Source: Dehalococcoidia bacterium (GTDB lineage Bacteria; Chloroflexota; Dehalococcoidia; Dehalococcoidales; UBA3254). From it: a DNA stretch of 64,000 nt. This document shows, piece by piece, positions 8,271 through 17,773 of the stretch; within the stretch, counting starts at the first letter, position 1; every line of letters starts with the position of its first letter. The position numbers and the translations under genes were made by a program. Location of the stretch: positions 62,001 to 126,000 of the forward strand of contig JANYAV010000009.1 in assembly GCA_025361145.1 (NCBI GenBank), given 5' to 3'. The notes below the pieces were generated by a model. The model was not told where the DNA came from, did no database searches, and saw only the letters and a program-made list of their open reading frames with translations.

Positions 8271-9197
8271 GTGTCTGATTATGATGCAATTATCATTGGA
8301 GGCGGACCGGCAGGATTGACAGCCGGGCTTTATTTAAGCCGAGCTAACTGGAAAACCTTATTATTAGAAAAGAACTGCTTCGGTGGTTACATCATGAATA
8401 TAGAGACTATTGAAAACTACCCGGGATTCCCGGAAGGTATTTCAGGAGCTCTCCTTGGCTCTCAGATGGCTGACCAGGCCGAAAAATTTGGTTTGAAGAT
8501 GGAAATGGCAGAAGTTACAGGTCTAGAAATAGCGACCACCAGCAAGTGGGTATCTTGCTCTGATGGTAATAGATATTCAGCTGACACCGTAATTATTGCC
8601 GGAGGGTCACATCTTAAAAAACTGGGAGTCCCAGGAGAAGAAGAATTAAGAGGAAAGGGGATAATCAGCTGCGCCCTTTGTGATGGCCAGGAATTTGCAA
8701 ACAAGGTGATAGCGGTTTGTGGTGGAGGAGACGCTGGTGTTACTGAGGCTTTGTACTTATCCAAGCTAGCCTCCAAAGTCAATTTGGTGGAATTTATGCC
8801 CAAACTTACTGCAACTTCAATTCTTCAGGATAGAGTTGCCAGCAATCCCAAGATTGAGGTTCATGTTGGCACGAAAGTGGAAGCAATTCTGGGTAAGGAC
8901 CATGTCACTGGCCTTGAGATTCGGAAGTCGGGAAACGCTAAAACCGAGGTTTTACCCGTAGAAGGACTTCTGGTTCATATTGGCCTTGATCCCAACACAG
9001 GATATCTCAACGGGATTGTGCCCTTAGACGGACAACGTAAAATAACAGTAAGCAATAAAATGGAAACTGACTTGCCCGGCGTTTTTAGCGCGGGAGATAT
9101 CCGGAGTGGTTCCTATGGACAGGTTTGCACTGCGGTTGGTGATGGAGGAACAGCAGCGATTTCTGCAATAAGGTATCTGCAGACTCTAAGCAAATAA
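8271..9197 (+). CDS. Thioredoxin reductase-like FAD/NAD(P) oxidoreductase
   Basis: The 308-aa flavoprotein has family-normal length. GGGPAGLTAGLYLSR binds FAD, the redox-active pair is in CALCDGQ, GGGDAGVTEA is the second dinucleotide site, and GVFSAGDIRSG is the C-terminal FAD motif. The nucleotide loop reads VEFMPKL rather than the HRRDxFRA arginine-rich loop of NADPH-dependent TrxB. NADH or another donor such as ferredoxin is therefore possible. The start is GTG at 8271. No thioredoxin gene is adjacent, so its partner is unknown. A terminator follows. Confidence 0.88.
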   Translation: MSDYDAIIIGGGPAGLTAGLYLSRANWKTLLLEKNCFGGYIMNIETIENYPGFPEGISGALLGSQMADQAEKFGLKMEMAEVTGLEIATTSKWVSCSDGNRYSADTVIIAGGSHLKKLGVPGEEELRGKGIISCALCDGQEFANKVIAVCGGGDAGVTEALYLSKLASKVNLVEFMPKLTATSILQDRVASNPKIEVHVGTKVEAILGKDHVTGLEIRKSGNAKTEVLPVEGLLVHIGLDPNTGYLNGIVPLDGQRKITVSNKMETDLPGVFSAGDIRSGSYGQVCTAVGDGGTAAISAIRYLQTLSK

Positions 9198-9267
9198 TTA
9201 GTTATACACACTGCCGATTGGGGAAGATATTAGTAGAATTTGTCTAAGTATTGGTGACAATATCAAT

Positions 9268-9303
9268 AAAAAAGCCTCGAATTAAAATTCGAGGCTTTTT
9301 ATT
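9268..9303 (+). terminator. Rho-independent terminator after the thioredoxin-reductase-like gene
   Basis: A perfect stem AAGCCTCGAAT / ATTCGAGGCTT with a short loop is followed by TTTTTATTT. It closes the two-gene unit starting at 7182. The bases from 9304 to 9496 hold no recognisable feature. Confidence 0.9.
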
Positions 9304-9496
9304 TACAAATGCCAGGAACTTCTCTCGATAGAGACTAAAGGATAACGCCGTTATTACTAATTGTCTATTGTAGATTCAACCATGGTGGTTTAGAGTCTAA
9401 AGAGCAGTAGAGCATCCCCTAACTTCATCGACTTTATATCCAAATGTACCGGGGTGCTGCAATGCGCGAAATCCATCAAAGAAGAAGGAAAGAAAT

Positions 9497-10354
9497 ATGT
9501 CAAAGATACAGGAATCAATGGAACCTACAGCTAATGAGACAGAAAATATCATTCAAGAATGCCGGGAAAGGATTTGGCAAGCCCTTGAAGCAGACGGCAG
9601 CAAATTGAGAGAGAGGACTGAGTTAGAGTCAAACGAAATCCTTGCCAGGGCCAGGGAGGAAGCTGACAAGGCTATTGCTCAAGCTAAACACGAGGCAAGC
9701 GTCGTGTCTGAAAGAATCATTGCCCTAGCCAAAGAAGAAGCCGAACAAATAGTCAAAAGCTCCCGTGAGGAAGCTCTGAAAGCCAAACAAGAATCAGCGA
9801 GGATGATCAATGAAACCAGGTTGCTGACGCAGGTAAGTCAAAGCGTTGAACAAATCATCGGTGAGACCGGGGAACAGGTTAAAAACAATCTTGAACGCCT
9901 GAGTGCCATAATCGCTGAAGCGAAGTCGACACTGCACCCTATGAACCAGACAGAGATAAAAGAAGAGATTATACAGATAAGGGAAACGGAGGAAAAATTA
10001 GTCCCGAAGGTTGCCCTAACGGAGAAAACAGAGCCAGCCATTTCACCAGATGAAGATAGGCGAAGTAATGCGACAAGGGATATCGAAGATACCTTTCTGT
10101 TTCAAGGTCACCTTAAGCTGGAAATAATCCGCCCATTTGACCAGGAAAGGCTGACAGGGGTACCCGAATGGCTGGTTAAAATGTCTGGTATTAAAGTTAC
10201 ATCAACCGGCTGTTATGCCCGCGCTAACAGATGGATATCCATGTATGCGATTGACCTTGCGCAGCCAATGCCTTTATTGAAAATCTTCAATGCCATGCCT
10301 CTGGTAAAAGAGGCAACAGAGCAAAGAGGATCTGTTGTGATAACACTCAAATAA
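9497..10354 (+). CDS. Coiled-coil protein with a conserved C-terminal globular domain, function unknown
   Basis: This 285-aa protein is soluble with no signal peptide. Residues 15 to about 125 are a strongly charged heptad-type coiled coil rich in Glu, Lys and Ala, resembling V/A-ATPase subunit E or DivIVA-like stalks. An acidic linker follows (about 150-195). The last 90 residues form a compact domain starting DTFLFQGHLKLEIIRPFD that I do not recognise. GGAAAG precedes the ATG. No ATPase genes are adjacent, so a role in cell organisation or scaffolding is only a guess. Confidence 0.7.
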   Translation: MSKIQESMEPTANETENIIQECRERIWQALEADGSKLRERTELESNEILARAREEADKAIAQAKHEASVVSERIIALAKEEAEQIVKSSREEALKAKQESARMINETRLLTQVSQSVEQIIGETGEQVKNNLERLSAIIAEAKSTLHPMNQTEIKEEIIQIRETEEKLVPKVALTEKTEPAISPDEDRRSNATRDIEDTFLFQGHLKLEIIRPFDQERLTGVPEWLVKMSGIKVTSTGCYARANRWISMYAIDLAQPMPLLKIFNAMPLVKEATEQRGSVVITLK

Positions 10355-10518
10355 CTGAAGCTTCAGGATCCCATCGGGACTAACCCGAAGTTACTTGGTT
10401 CAAATTAACCCTTGCAAACACTTCAAGCCCTTTTATTCATTTCAGATAAAGGTAAGTTTGCGATATAATAACAACGGCCCGCCTCAACTTACGCAATACT
10501 ATGGAAGGTTAACATAAT

Positions 10519-12156
10519 TTGGAAGACAAAACTCAATTATCTGAAACAAATCAGCTATCAAAAAAATTGATCATAATAACATTTACTGGTGTTATTCTGG
10601 CCATATTTTTAAGTGCACTGGATCAAACTATTGTCGGTACAGCTATGCCCAAAATCGTGGCTGATTTGGGTGGTTTTTCCCATTATACCTGGGTTACTAC
10701 AGCTTATCTTCTTACCTCTACCATTACCGTTCCTATTATAGGCAGGCTCACCGATATCTACGGCAGGAAATGGTTTTATATTTCCGGTTTGTGTATCTTC
10801 TTAATCGGTTCGGTACTTTCAGGGTTTAGTCAAACCATGATTCAGCTTATTATCTTCCGCGGTTTCCAGGGTATTGGGGGCGGAATTATGATTGCAAATG
10901 CCTTTACCGTGATTGCTGATCTGTTCGCACCTGCTGAAAGGGGTAAATACCAGGGTTTTATAACCGGAATATGGGGAGTGTCTTCTATCATTGGACCCAC
11001 CCTTGGAGGATTTATCACAGATAAGCTTTCCTGGCACTGGGTTTTCTTTATCAATGTCCCGTTAGCTATTCTCGTGATAATCTTGTTTATTTTCTTCTTT
11101 CCTTATTTCAAAAGGGATAATCTGAAGCATTCTTTAGATTGGCCCGGGATTACTACTTTAATCCTGACTGTCGCTCCTACAATGTTAGCCCTGTCATGGG
11201 GAGGCAGTGAGTACAACTGGATGTCACCACAGATCCTGGGCCTGTTTATTTTTGCTATTATCATGCTCTTTATATTCATTACTATTGAAAGACGCAGCCC
11301 TGAACCAATTATTCCTTTGAGTCTCTTCTCCAATCGCATTGTCACGATCTCACTAAGTATCGTTTTCCTGACTGGGATGTGCATGTTCATGGGTATTATT
11401 TTTGTTCCCCTCTTCTTTCAAGGAGTATTGGGCTTATCAGCTACTACCAGCGGCAGTTTTTTAACCCCCATGTTGCTGGGCCAGGTGTGCGGGAGTTTAA
11501 TATCAGGCCAGCTGCTGTCTAGGGCAGGAGGGCATTATCGAATACAGGGAATGATAGGGTTGGTAATTATGGCTACTGGGATGTTTTTAGTTGCTCGCAT
11601 GACTTTAGATACTACCTATTCTGCCGCTATGATAAATGTCGTAATAATGGGGTTAGGTTTGGGTTTAAACATGCCCCTGTATACTATTGCCATACAAAAT
11701 ATTGTTCCTTACAACATTGTAGGAGCTGCGACTTCGTCAGTGGCTTTCTTCCGATCCATCGGAGGCTCTTTTGGATTAGCTATTCTGGGAACTATCATGA
11801 CGAACCATTATTCGGCAGCTTTCTTAGCTAAAATACCCGCACTGGTTAAATCAACGGTTCCGGCCGATACTCTCCGTGCAATGGCTAACAACCCGGAAGC
11901 TTTAATAAGTGTAGATGCCCAAAATCAATTAAAAGGGATACTTTCACCTTTAGGTGAACAAGGAACTAATGCCCTCAATCAACTTATCGAGGTTATGCGC
12001 AGATCTTTAAGTGGGGCATTGACGCAGGTGTTCTTCCTGGGTTTCGTCCTGATATTAATAGCCTTAATTCTTTGCTTTTTTCTGAAAGAGGTCCCTTTAC
12101 GTAAAAAACGTAACGTCCGGGAAACTACCCAAAACCCGAAAACAGCCAACAAGTGA
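10519..12156 (+). CDS. MFS multidrug exporter, DHA2 (EmrB/QacA) family, 14 TM
   Basis: This 545-aa proton-coupled exporter is in the cytoplasmic membrane. Motif A-like GRLTDIYGRKW lies after TM2, the antiporter motif C-like GPTLGGFI lies in TM5, and LDQTIVGTAMPKI is the TM1 signature D1 of DHA2 proteins. Length and hydrophobic profile fit 14 segments. The start is TTG at 10519 with GGAAGG about 10 nt upstream. No TetR- or MarR-type regulator or membrane-fusion partner is adjacent. The substrate is unknown; toxic organic compounds are typical for the family. A terminator at 12266 ends the unit. Confidence 0.9.
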   Translation: MEDKTQLSETNQLSKKLIIITFTGVILAIFLSALDQTIVGTAMPKIVADLGGFSHYTWVTTAYLLTSTITVPIIGRLTDIYGRKWFYISGLCIFLIGSVLSGFSQTMIQLIIFRGFQGIGGGIMIANAFTVIADLFAPAERGKYQGFITGIWGVSSIIGPTLGGFITDKLSWHWVFFINVPLAILVIILFIFFFPYFKRDNLKHSLDWPGITTLILTVAPTMLALSWGGSEYNWMSPQILGLFIFAIIMLFIFITIERRSPEPIIPLSLFSNRIVTISLSIVFLTGMCMFMGIIFVPLFFQGVLGLSATTSGSFLTPMLLGQVCGSLISGQLLSRAGGHYRIQGMIGLVIMATGMFLVARMTLDTTYSAAMINVVIMGLGLGLNMPLYTIAIQNIVPYNIVGAATSSVAFFRSIGGSFGLAILGTIMTNHYSAAFLAKIPALVKSTVPADTLRAMANNPEALISVDAQNQLKGILSPLGEQGTNALNQLIEVMRRSLSGALTQVFFLGFVLILIALILCFFLKEVPLRKKRNVRETTQNPKTANK

Positions 12157-12265
12157 ATTTGACATGGTTGAGTTTTAAAAAACACTATGCAAGGAAGCTT
12201 AATATCGAGAATATGAAAACCTTTTAGCCGAAATGTTATCGTAAATAACTGGATTATAGAATAAT

Positions 12266-12304
12266 AAAGTAGCCTTGAGTTTTGTACTCAAGGCTACTTT
12301 ATTT
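12266..12304 (+). terminator. Rho-independent terminator after the MFS gene
   Basis: The stem AAAGTAGCCTTGAGT / ACTCAAGGCTACTTT has a short loop and is followed by ATTTTG. It is near-symmetrical and could act on both strands, but only the MFS gene needs it. Confidence 0.88.
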
Positions 12305-12309
12305 TGACT

Positions 12310-12462
12310 CCCAGGTAACCTAAACAACTAGAAATTTTTCCCAAATTGCTTAATTATCTCCTTAGAATTATCCCTATCCTTGGTTGAACCTACCTTGGTT
12401 TGTAACCACCCTTGATCGATACCCAACAACCTAACCCTTGGTGAATCACTCGGTTACCTGAG
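12310..12462. repeat. Four degenerate short repeats bounded by a 9-bp inverted repeat
   Basis: Between the MFS terminator and the next promoter, a core like AACCTACCCTTGG occurs about four times (near 12373-12383, 12388-12399, 12404-12415 and 12429-12443). The block is flanked by CAGGTAACC (12311-12319) and its exact complement GGTTACCTG (12452-12460). No ORF spans it. It could be a structured RNA, a cluster of protein-binding sites, or chance in AC-rich sequence. Nothing else is visible out to the promoter at 12661. Confidence 0.35.
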
Positions 12463-12660
12463 AGATAATATTATAATCGCATACGATTGCCTTATAGTCA
12501 ACAAGCCTAGCGGCCATCCCCAACCGTTAGCGGGATGATAATCAGGATAGGCAGGACTGCATTAGTCCATTAATCGCGACTTTTCTGCGGTTTTGAAGTT
12601 TTTAAAACAATCCATGAGGGATAATTTATCTCGACTCCAATTATTTAAATTGACATTCAA

Positions 12661-12690
12661 TTGACTCTTGTGACTTGACGAAGGTACAAT
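12661..12690 (+). promoter_or_regulatory. Promoter placing transcription start next to the ATG of the DUF1295 gene
   Basis: TTGACT (12661-12666), an 18-nt spacer and TACAAT (12685-12690) are followed after 7 nt by the ATG at 12698. The mRNA should be leaderless or carry only one or two leader bases. No ribosome site is present. Confidence 0.65.
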
Positions 12691-12697
12691 ACCTTGA

Positions 12698-13594
12698 ATG
12701 AAAAGAAGCAAAGTCGTCTCATCCGGCCTCACAAAAGCTTTCTGTCTGTGTTTGTTGGCTTATGTTCTAGCTATAGCAGCAGCAATGATTGTAGGCCATG
12801 CACTTAACCACAAAAATCCCATACTGATCGCTCTCTGGGCAGATATCGCAGCTACTCTGGTCATTTATATTTTCAGCCGCCTGTTTAAAAACTCCAGCTT
12901 CTACGATCCTTACTGGAGCGTCGCTCCACTAGTTATCGTTATCTATTGGGCTTACGCAGCCATGCCGATCGCTGAAATGGGCTTACGCCAGATAATTGTT
13001 ATAGTGCTGGTATTTATCTGGGGAATACGTTTAACCCTCAACTGGGCCAGACAATGGCAGGGACTAGGCCATGAGGACTGGCGTTACACTAAATACAGAA
13101 CCAGCTACCAAGGCTGGTTCTGGCTGATTGATCTGATCGGGATAGAAATGATGCCAACCGTCATAGTTTTTCTGGGGTGTTTGTCCCTGTATCCTGTGTT
13201 GAGTTCCGGAGAACCTTCTCTTGGAATCCAGGATATACTGGCGGTTCTAGTAACTCTCAGCGCGATTATTATCGAATCAAGCGCGGACAAACAATTGAAC
13301 GGTTTTATCAAAGCAGTGCCTCGTCACGGCCAAATTATGAAGCAAGGCCTGTGGGCTTACTCCAGACATCCTAACTATTTTGGTGAAATCTTGTTCTGGT
13401 GGGGCCTTTACCTATTTGTTCTGTTTACCAACTCGCATTTCTGGTGGACTGTCATCGGGCCGCTGGCGATTACCCTCTTATTCCTAGTTGTAAGCATCCC
13501 GTTAATGGATAAAAGAAGCCTGGCCTACCGGCCAGGCTATGCCGAACACATGAAAAAGGTTTCTGCTTTGGTACCCTGGTTCTCCAAGAAGTAA
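12698..13594 (+). CDS. DUF1295 / steroid 5-alpha-reductase-like membrane protein
   Basis: This 298-aa integral membrane protein has about seven to eight hydrophobic segments. The C-terminal signature GLWAYSRHPNYFGEILFWW marks the DUF1295 family, related to steroid 5-alpha reductases and isoprenylcysteine methyltransferases. SFYDPYWSVAP in the N-terminal half is also typical. Such proteins are thought to act on lipid-like substrates with a nucleotide cofactor; the bacterial substrate is not known. It appears to stand alone, with a promoter that lacks room for a leader. Confidence 0.85.
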   Translation: MKRSKVVSSGLTKAFCLCLLAYVLAIAAAMIVGHALNHKNPILIALWADIAATLVIYIFSRLFKNSSFYDPYWSVAPLVIVIYWAYAAMPIAEMGLRQIIVIVLVFIWGIRLTLNWARQWQGLGHEDWRYTKYRTSYQGWFWLIDLIGIEMMPTVIVFLGCLSLYPVLSSGEPSLGIQDILAVLVTLSAIIIESSADKQLNGFIKAVPRHGQIMKQGLWAYSRHPNYFGEILFWWGLYLFVLFTNSHFWWTVIGPLAITLLFLVVSIPLMDKRSLAYRPGYAEHMKKVSALVPWFSKK

Positions 13595-13689
13595 GCAGCG
13601 GTCTTTCTTCTAATCATGCGAGTTTTCAGAATTGTTTTTGCCACGTTGAATAAGTTAATATTATCTAAATGCTAAGATCAGGAGATAGG

Positions 13690-14175
13690 GTGGATAAAAT
13701 ATCAGCCGAAAATGTTGAGAAAGCCTATGCCGCCATTTGCGGTTTGACCAGCCAAGAGGCTTACCGTCTATCTTACGATTTCCAGAAAAACCAGCCTTTG
13801 CTAGTGGCTTATTTATCGACGGTGGATAAAGCCATATTGAATCAGGAAGAGATCGAGCTATTATTCTATTTGGGCGCGATAGCCTGGAAAATAATGTCCT
13901 TAGTAAATAATAAAATACCGGAGGCCAACCAGGACAGCCTCTTATTGATTGAGTCATCTAACCAAAAACTTGCCGAATCTCTGCGCAGCACAGATTGTGT
14001 AAAATTTGCAGACGTCATAAAGGCACTACTTAAAGATTGCTCTCAGCCTGAAGTTCTGCGCTACATAATTGCTGCATTAATGGATGAGGACAAGGCGGAA
14101 AATTCAGTGCGAGACGAAAACCTGGGTATTATAATAACAGACCTTAAGACCGTGATTGAGTATTTAGACCGATAA
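13690..14175 (+). CDS. Hypothetical helical protein
   Basis: This soluble protein of 161 aa is not a family I recognise. It is mostly alpha-helical by composition, with a repetitive Leu/Ala pattern and cysteines at scattered positions, and no signal peptide. I chose the GTG at 13690 (MDKISAENVEKAYAAI) because GGAG lies 5 nt before it; an in-frame ATG seven codons upstream lacks a ribosome site. The next hypothetical gene begins 20 nt downstream, so they are probably co-transcribed. Confidence 0.65.
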   Translation: MDKISAENVEKAYAAICGLTSQEAYRLSYDFQKNQPLLVAYLSTVDKAILNQEEIELLFYLGAIAWKIMSLVNNKIPEANQDSLLLIESSNQKLAESLRSTDCVKFADVIKALLKDCSQPEVLRYIIAALMDEDKAENSVRDENLGIIITDLKTVIEYLDR

Positions 14176-14195
14176 AAGCGTGGGGGTTGAACTGA

Positions 14196-14540
14196 ATGGA
14201 CACAACTAATATTCTCGCCCACTTGAAAGAACTTACCCTGTCCCTGGCAGTGGGAAAAATGACGCGTCAGGGCACGGTTGAAGAACTATATAAACGCATA
14301 GACCCAGATTCTATTTATAAAATGAAGGCAGATGAACCACAGGCAGATTTTATTACTGAAGTCTTCGTCTCGCTGGAACATTTAACCGAAGAGGGCTTTG
14401 CGCCTTCTCTGGCTGAAATCCAGTACTTCGCCGAATGTTTTGAAGGAAAAAGGATATTTTCCCGTGAAGACATCAGGAAGTTTCCCATCGGTGATTTTGA
14501 GAATGATGTACCTAAAAGACAACCTAAAATTTCAAAATGA
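14196..14540 (+). CDS. Small hypothetical protein
   Basis: This soluble 114-aa protein is acidic in the middle and basic at the end, with no family I recognise. GGGGGTT lies about 6 nt before the ATG. It sits between another hypothetical protein and a GNAT acetyltransferase, all on the plus strand with short gaps. It may be one operon of unknown role. Confidence 0.6.
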   Translation: MDTTNILAHLKELTLSLAVGKMTRQGTVEELYKRIDPDSIYKMKADEPQADFITEVFVSLEHLTEEGFAPSLAEIQYFAECFEGKRIFSREDIRKFPIGDFENDVPKRQPKISK

Positions 14541-14606
14541 GGGTATGATAATATTATGGTCTGTTAATTTAGTAATCCCCCCGCACCTGACGGAACCGGA
14601 GTTTTA

Positions 14607-15278
14607 ATGAGCAGCGAAAGTAACAATTCCACTGATCCAAAAGCTGAACTTATAAAAAACATCACCAGTTGCCCTAGTTCCGGCCAAGCTGCCCCCGACT
14701 ACACTCATGAAATGATCACCTCTGACGGCCAAAAAGTTACTATCAGACCAATCACCTGCAAAGATAAATATCAGCTGCAAGACTTCCACACCCGCTTGAG
14801 CACAGAATCCCTCTATCTCCGTTATCAGTACTCCAGGGGAGCGCTTACCGAGAACGAACTCCAGGCGTTTTGTAATGTAGATTACGATAACACCCTGGGC
14901 CTGGTGGCTGAGATACAAAACAATGGGCAGACTCAGATTGTCGGGGTGGGACGCTACGCGCGCTTGAATGATCCAAGTTTCGCCGAGATGGCTTTTATTG
15001 TGCAAGACAGCGAACAAAAAAATGGCATCGGAACACAATTATTAAGACACCTGGCTATTCTAGCCTGGGACAGAGGCGTCCGTGTTTTCGTGGGAGAACT
15101 GCTCAAACAAAACGGACGAATGATCAACATTTTAAGAAAATCCGACCCCAAGATGAACCAACTAACCGATGGAACAAGCTGTACTATCACGATCAAGGTC
15201 GATGATGCCAGAAATAACACCCCTCCAAACTGGAACACTTGTTCAATTGATCCAGGAAAGAATTCGGGCGCACGTTAA
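14607..15278 (+). CDS. GNAT family N-acetyltransferase
   Basis: This 223-aa protein has an unstructured N-terminus of about 40 residues, then a GNAT domain. The opening VTIRPITCKDKYQLQDFH and SLYLRYQYSR resemble protein-lysine acetyltransferases of the Pat type. The acetyl-CoA loop is QKNGIGTQLLRHLA in place of Q/RxxGxG/A. The substrate is not evident. GGAG lies 5 nt before the ATG. It is the last gene of a plus-strand group that faces the lysA-like gene; no terminator hairpin is clear in the 61-nt gap. Confidence 0.85.
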   Translation: MSSESNNSTDPKAELIKNITSCPSSGQAAPDYTHEMITSDGQKVTIRPITCKDKYQLQDFHTRLSTESLYLRYQYSRGALTENELQAFCNVDYDNTLGLVAEIQNNGQTQIVGVGRYARLNDPSFAEMAFIVQDSEQKNGIGTQLLRHLAILAWDRGVRVFVGELLKQNGRMINILRKSDPKMNQLTDGTSCTITIKVDDARNNTPPNWNTCSIDPGKNSGAR

Positions 15279-15339
15279 AATCCTGGCAAGAAAAACGGCA
15301 CCCCTTTGGATCATAATAATCGGACAGCGCCTTTCTATT

Positions 15340-16611
15340 TTATTTCAATATCTTCTGCTCGAAATTGAACGTAGCAAATAGATCTTCTATTGTTTCCGCC
15401 CGTTTAATCAACTCGACACTACCATCCGCTCTTAACAGCAGTTGCTGCGGCCGCAGCCAGCCGTTATAGTTACTGCCCATGGCCGGAGAATGAGCGCCTG
15501 TATCATGCTGCACCATCAAGTCGCCGATTTCGGCCCTCGGTAAAGTCCGCTGCTTGGCAAACTTATCACTATTTTCACAGAGAGGACCCACTACATCCAC
15601 TACCTCTCCAGGGCCCTGTCTGGGCCTTCCAGCGGGGTCGAGGATGGTAATCTGATGATATGCCGACTCATAAATCGCCGGCCTGATATTGGCCGCACAG
15701 GTTGAGGTGTCGACTCCTATATATTCGCGGTACTTGCTCATGCGATTAATCACCCTGGCTACCAGCACACCGTGGGGGCCAGTCATATAACGTCCGCATT
15801 CCATAAAAAGTCGGGGGGCATAGCCCTGCTTTAAACTAAATTCCCGGATTAAGGCGGCTGATTCACGCGCCAACGCAGGCATATCAAAAGTCTTATCATC
15901 CGGTTTATAAGGTATGCCTACGCCGCCAGAAATGTTAAAAAAGTCGAAATGGATACCCAGCTCCCGGTTGACCATTTCCATGATTTCCAACAGCATGCGC
16001 ACGGTTTCTATCATGTACTTGTAATTACGCTCATTGGAAATCACCATGGTGTGCAGCCCAAAACGCCGAGCCCCGCGTGCTTTAGCCCGTCGGTACCCTT
16101 CCACAATCTGATCATGCCTCAATCCGTACTTAGCTTCAACAGGAATTCCTATTATAGCGTTACCAGTGCGTCGCTCGCCCGGATTATAGCGAAAACAGAT
16201 CAATTCAGGGAAGGGATTGACCCGCTCGATCATCGATAAATCGTCGATATTCAATATACAACCACCGTCTTCCTGTGACATTTTAAAAAGGGCATCCGAG
16301 GTATCGTTGGAAGAAAACATGATGTTCTCACCGCGGAAACCCAAGCGACGAGCCATAATCAGTTCCGAGGGCGAACTGCAGTCCAGACCAAACCCCATCT
16401 TCTGCATTAGTTGCAGAATAGCTGGAGTAGGAAGAGCTTTAACAGCATAATATTCTTGAAAGCCAGTTACAGGTTTTAATAAAGCTTTTAAGCCCTCTCC
16501 AGTCTCCAAAATTCCCTTTTCATCGAAAATATGGAAGGGCGTCTCGAAATATTTAGCGATCTCTGGCAGCCTGCCAAATAATCTTTTTTGGAAATCCGCT
16601 GACATGGGCAT
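15340..16611 (-). CDS. lysA: Diaminopimelate decarboxylase-like PLP enzyme (fold III)
   Basis: This 423-aa enzyme is of the alanine-racemase-fold decarboxylases. The PLP lysine is in YYAVKALPTP, the phosphate-binding loop is FNISGGVGIPY, and CENSDKF supplies the partner-subunit cysteine-region seen in LysA (usually CESxD). The C-terminus has DLMVQHDTGAHSPAMGSNYNG. Members normally decarboxylate meso-diaminopimelate to lysine. The spacing and wording of the motifs differ enough from standard LysA that another D-amino acid or carboxynorspermidine-type substrate is possible. It is transcribed alone toward the GNAT gene. Confidence 0.82.
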   Translation of the reverse strand: MPMSADFQKRLFGRLPEIAKYFETPFHIFDEKGILETGEGLKALLKPVTGFQEYYAVKALPTPAILQLMQKMGFGLDCSSPSELIMARRLGFRGENIMFSSNDTSDALFKMSQEDGGCILNIDDLSMIERVNPFPELICFRYNPGERRTGNAIIGIPVEAKYGLRHDQIVEGYRRAKARGARRFGLHTMVISNERNYKYMIETVRMLLEIMEMVNRELGIHFDFFNISGGVGIPYKPDDKTFDMPALARESAALIREFSLKQGYAPRLFMECGRYMTGPHGVLVARVINRMSKYREYIGVDTSTCAANIRPAIYESAYHQITILDPAGRPRQGPGEVVDVVGPLCENSDKFAKQRTLPRAEIGDLMVQHDTGAHSPAMGSNYNGWLRPQQLLLRADGSVELIKRAETIEDLFATFNFEQKILK

Positions 16612-16935
16612 AGCAACTATTTCCTCTTTTTATTTATAAGTTGTACTAAATAATGCTAACATGGTTCACAGAAAATTTAAAATTTAGATTTCAAAAGAAA
16701 TAGCTAGCTTCATTCGAGGCAGCAGGTGGCTACTAAGGCCCCCTCTATTATTTTCATCATAGACCCGGGTAAGCTATAAACTGTTACCCGTTTAATATAA
16801 CAATACAATTGAAACATAAAAAGGAATGCAACGGAAATAACCTGATTTTCTGGACTAAAATGATCCGCCTATTATATAATAACAAGGGTTTATTAAGACC
16901 TCAGCAAAATAATTATTAAGGCTACCTGAGCATTT
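16612..16935. other. Divergent intergenic region with a probable tkt promoter
   Basis: This AT-rich space separates lysA and the transketolase pair. TATAAT around 16876 with TGGACT 18 nt upstream is the best plus-strand promoter, giving a leader of about 50 nt before the transketolase ATG. No coding sequence is visible. Confidence 0.4.
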
Positions 16936-17769
16936 ATGTCAACTAACATCAAAAAGGATTTATCCGTTAAAGAACTGCAAGATCTGGCTAAAAAAATCCG
17001 GCGGGATATCATCACAATGATAGGTACAGCCGGCAGTGGACATCCCGGCGGCTCACTATCCGCTGTCGAAATCCTGATTGCTCTCTATTTCAAAGTCCTC
17101 AAGCATGACCCCACCAACCCCCGTTGGTCCGAGAGAGATAGGTTCATTTTGAGTAAGGGCCACGCGGCTCCGGTGTTGTACGCTATTCTGGCAGCCTGTG
17201 AATATCTGCCTGGAGACGAGCTTTGCACCATCAGACAAATTGACAGCCGCCTGCAGGGACATCCTGAATGTGATGTAACTCCCGGGGTAGAAATGTCCGC
17301 CGGCGCGCTGGGTGTCGGTCTGTCCTTCGGTATCGGGGTCTCTCTGGCCGCAAGGTTGAATAAAAAGGACTACCACACCTATGTTTTACTCGGTGATGGT
17401 GAATGCGATGAAGGACAGGTCTGGGAGGCTGCTATGGCCGCTGCCCATTTTAAACTGGATAAACTGACCGCCATCGTAGACCACAACGGCCTCCAGATTG
17501 ACGGTTGGAATAAGGATGTCATGAACATCGAGCCTTTGGGACAGAAATGGCAGAGCTTCGGCTGGAATACCCTAGAGATAGACGGACATGATATCACGCA
17601 GGTGATTGAAGCGCTGGAAAAAGCTAGAAATGCTGTCGGGCAACCAACTGTAATCATTGCCCACACCATTAAAGGTAAAGGGGTCAGCTACATGGAGAAC
17701 AAGGCGGATTTCCATGGTAAAGCCCCCAACGCCGAAGAAATGAAAATCGCTTTAAAAGAATTGGAGTAA
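16936..17769 (+). CDS. Transketolase, N-terminal (ThDP-binding) subunit
   Basis: This 277-aa protein equals the first half of a transketolase. It has GTAGSGHPGGSLSA at the N-terminus and the thiamine diphosphate motif GDGECDEGQ followed by DHNGLQIDG. It transfers two-carbon ketol units in the non-oxidative pentose phosphate pathway together with the next gene product. Splitting into two polypeptides is common in archaea and anaerobic bacteria and is not a frameshift here: the downstream gene has its own ribosome site. The cofactor ties it to the thiamine salvage operon at 46.5 kb. Confidence 0.95.
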   Translation: MSTNIKKDLSVKELQDLAKKIRRDIITMIGTAGSGHPGGSLSAVEILIALYFKVLKHDPTNPRWSERDRFILSKGHAAPVLYAILAACEYLPGDELCTIRQIDSRLQGHPECDVTPGVEMSAGALGVGLSFGIGVSLAARLNKKDYHTYVLLGDGECDEGQVWEAAMAAAHFKLDKLTAIVDHNGLQIDGWNKDVMNIEPLGQKWQSFGWNTLEIDGHDITQVIEALEKARNAVGQPTVIIAHTIKGKGVSYMENKADFHGKAPNAEEMKIALKELE

Positions 17770-17773
17770 AGAA

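Noticed and set aside
12365-12450. T-box-like AAGGGTGG on the minus strand
   Set aside because: The conserved T-box core and specifier loop are absent, and no tRNA-synthetase or amino-acid gene follows on that strand.
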